Part shown: positions 61,801 to 64,000 of the stretch, piece by piece
How positions within the stretch are numbered: the first letter of the stretch is position 1
Layout of the letters: each line of letters starts with the position of its first letter
Source: Casuarius casuarius
Taxonomy: Eukaryota > Chordata > Aves > Casuariiformes > Casuariidae
Direction of reading: 5' to 3'
Length of the DNA: 64,000 bases
NCBI GenBank assembly: GCA_003342895.1
Contig: PTFA01000086.1
Location: 1,803,199 to 1,867,198 of the forward strand
The notes under the pieces: model-generated
Databases searched by the model: none
What the model saw: the letters and a program-made list of their open reading frames with translations, nothing else
Told to the model about the DNA's origin: nothing
Made by a program: the position numbers and the translations under genes

Positions 61801-64000
61801 AGTCAGTCAACGCACTGTCTCTGGACCACAAAGAGAAGAAAAGACAAAAGGCATAGATGCCGTTTCCCAAAAAAACCTATCCTTTTTCAGGGCTTTCTTT
61901 TTCTTTTTTCTAGAGAAAAACAGAGAATTCACTCTTTTTGATCCTCTACTGAACTTTAAAGCAAAGCTGTTTCTCAGGAACTTGAACAGTTATATGTCAA
62001 GTGTACTTTATTAACAGTACCCTCCCAGCCCAGAGACAGCACTTGGAAACTTCGGCTAAAATAAAAATCTTCATTTGTCTTTGTCATTCATCCATCTTCA
62101 AAATTCTTTTCCATCTTAACAGCTTCTGTCCTCTTTTGGCAATATATTTAGTGATATATGAAGTTTTACAAGTGGAAAGCTAATAGTTGAGATCACATTT
62201 TTTTTTCCTAGCTGCTCTCCTCCCCCCAAAAATGAAAAAAAAAATCCTGCTTGGAATTTATTTCAGTGTAAAGGCTCTCTTCAATACAAGGGTTTTTAAC
62301 TGACTATCCTTTGATGACCTTTCTAATGTGGTGAAGAACAGACAGTGCAGGCTTAGCGCCAGTTTTTCACACATGAATTCTGCATGGCAAAAAGTCATGG
62401 CTTAACCTATGTACGGAAGAGAGAAGGATCCAGGACAGCCAGATGCACAAGATTTGTAATGCCATTTACTATTATCATTTTATTGTGGTTTACTGTGGTA
62501 AGCTGCAGTTCACTGTGGTAGGTCCTGATGGGGCCCATCAAGCATTAGAGTTACTGTATTGGCACAGAACAAAAGGATATGGTTTGGCCAACGAAACTCA
62601 ATGCAGGGAGATGTAAGTAGTATAAAGATTGCTGGAAGAGGTACAGTTCAAAGAATCTAGTTGTTTGAAGTTTTTTTTTACTAAACTACTTCCCTGCACT
62701 GAGCCAATATATAAAATGCAACAAATAACTCAAGGGGAGCTTCAGCAATAGAGAATTAGACTACCAGCAGGGTATTGTACACAGTAGAAAATTCCCACTA
62801 CAACAAAACCTAGTGCTTTACAGTCCATGACAGTTACCTACAGGATAAATGGAGCAGCAAGAGCAGCTATGTCAAAACTTCATCTCTCCGGCTTCGTCTC
62901 TCAGGCTGAGTTACAAAGATCAGAGGCTACTTGTGCCGTAGCCCATCTGGGCTGATAGCTTTGCTTTGCTGTATATGAAGGCTGCAGTAACTCTTATTAT
63001 CAGGAAGATGCCACCAAATCCTTTTCATTCTGGCCACTGAACCACCCACTGAATCACCCTGATTTACAAATGAGCAATGAAAGAACAATCTTTGGTAACT
63101 CCCAAGTTTCCAACTGAAAGAAGCTTTGAGGTAGCAACCGTAGCTTCTGTGGCAGTTCTGTAAGATATCTGACCCCGAGCTTTCGCTCGCAGAGTTTGCT
63201 GCTAGATGGGGATGTTCCCAGCAGCAAACTCCCCATAAAGGATGTATGTGGAAGGTGGGAGTAAAAAACAGAAAAAGAAATTGAAAAGCACTTTGCAGTT
63301 GTCATGTCACTTAGCAACAACCTTTTCTACTTCGCATCAACACTGGCATAGTAGAGACACTGCACAAAGCACACTTACTGAAATCTGGGATAAGCAGAGA
63401 AAGTAGGAGGGCAAGAAAGAACTCAATAACCAGCTAATTACAGAGGGCTTTCATTTATGATATGTTATGTCTCATCTGAGATATGTTTTACATTGCAATC
63501 CCTGGGGCTAGGCCCTCTCTCGAATAGTCTGCAGGAGCTAGCAGAGACTGATTTCCTGAGTACTGCTGCAGAGTGAATTGTACAAACACTTTGAGGTGGA
63601 AACCAAAGTTCAGCTATCTGTTTCCTAGATGGCCTCCATTTAAGTGATCACTCTTCTTCTGTCCGTAGCTCTATGCCCAGATGAGTTCCTGCTTCAACTT
63701 CCCAACCTCTTCTCTTTAAGATTCCCATTCTTTCATTCTTTTCTCTCTCTTTGGTTCCTGGATTTTCATAAGAAGATCCAGGCTTGCAAGCCCCCAGCCC
63801 CTACCTCTTCTTCCAGATGTTAAATCCATGGCTTCTTCTGGCTTTTTACCAGATAGTTCTATCAGGTGGAGAATGTATCTGGATCCTGGTAAAGGGGGGT
63901 AGGTGCCCTTCCTGCAAAACTAAATGGCTAAAATTAAAAAGTCTAGCAAATAAGAGAGGCCTATGTAGGCCACCTTGTAAGTTCTAAGGAGGATGATGTC
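61801..64000. other. Non-coding DNA to window end
   Basis: AT-rich sequence with no supported gene. Short open frames up to ~88 residues lack family features. A tgtggttt/actgtggta-type short repetition lies at 62482-62522. Confidence 0.45.

Overview
This is vertebrate genomic DNA, and the sequence suggests a sauropsid, most likely a bird. The reasons are one spliced multi-exon gene, long AT-rich introns and intergenic DNA, very GC-rich CpG islands, no mammalian-type SINEs or L1, a degenerate CR1-type LINE tail near 34.7 kb, and several decayed palindromic repeats of a kind familiar from bird, turtle and crocodile DNA. One base (25735) is unresolved (n).

The only protein-coding gene I can support is ZNF217, on the + strand. 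Four coding exons join exactly in phase: 13809-15207, 17379-17504, 18337-19932 and 23793-23902. They give a 1076-residue C2H2 zinc-finger transcriptional repressor. All eight fingers, the CtBP-binding PLNLS motif, the RRT motif and the conserved C-terminus are intact. A short 3' untranslated intron (23922-25216) probably separates the stop exon from a 3' UTR exon that runs to about 25.7 kb or 27.35 kb. Sequence before 13.4 kb is intron 1 or 5' flank; I did not identify the first non-coding exon.

From 27.4 to 33.6 kb lies unremarkable AT-rich DNA. From 33.65 to 36.12 kb is a large, split CpG-rich block with no recognisable gene. It holds a CR1 tail and a diverged tandem array built on a ~19-bp unit. 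Just beyond it, on the minus strand, is a textbook polyadenylation site (36.33-36.37 kb). In human, ZNF217 faces TSHZ2 tail to tail, so the rest of the window (36.4-64 kb) is plausibly the 3' exon and last intron of TSHZ2 on the minus strand. This rests on synteny and on the poly(A) signal; no TSHZ2 coding sequence is visible.

The 36-64 kb region has no convincing coding sequence. It contains two smaller CpG-rich patches, microsatellites, several palindromic MITE-like relics, stretches that look like conserved non-coding enhancers (homeodomain, PBX and octamer motifs), and a striking ~190-bp imperfect hairpin at 44.3-44.5 kb. I found no novel multi-gene system. The best candidates for a second look are the hairpin, the orphan CpG island with its 19-bp array, and the uORF and start-codon arrangement of ZNF217.
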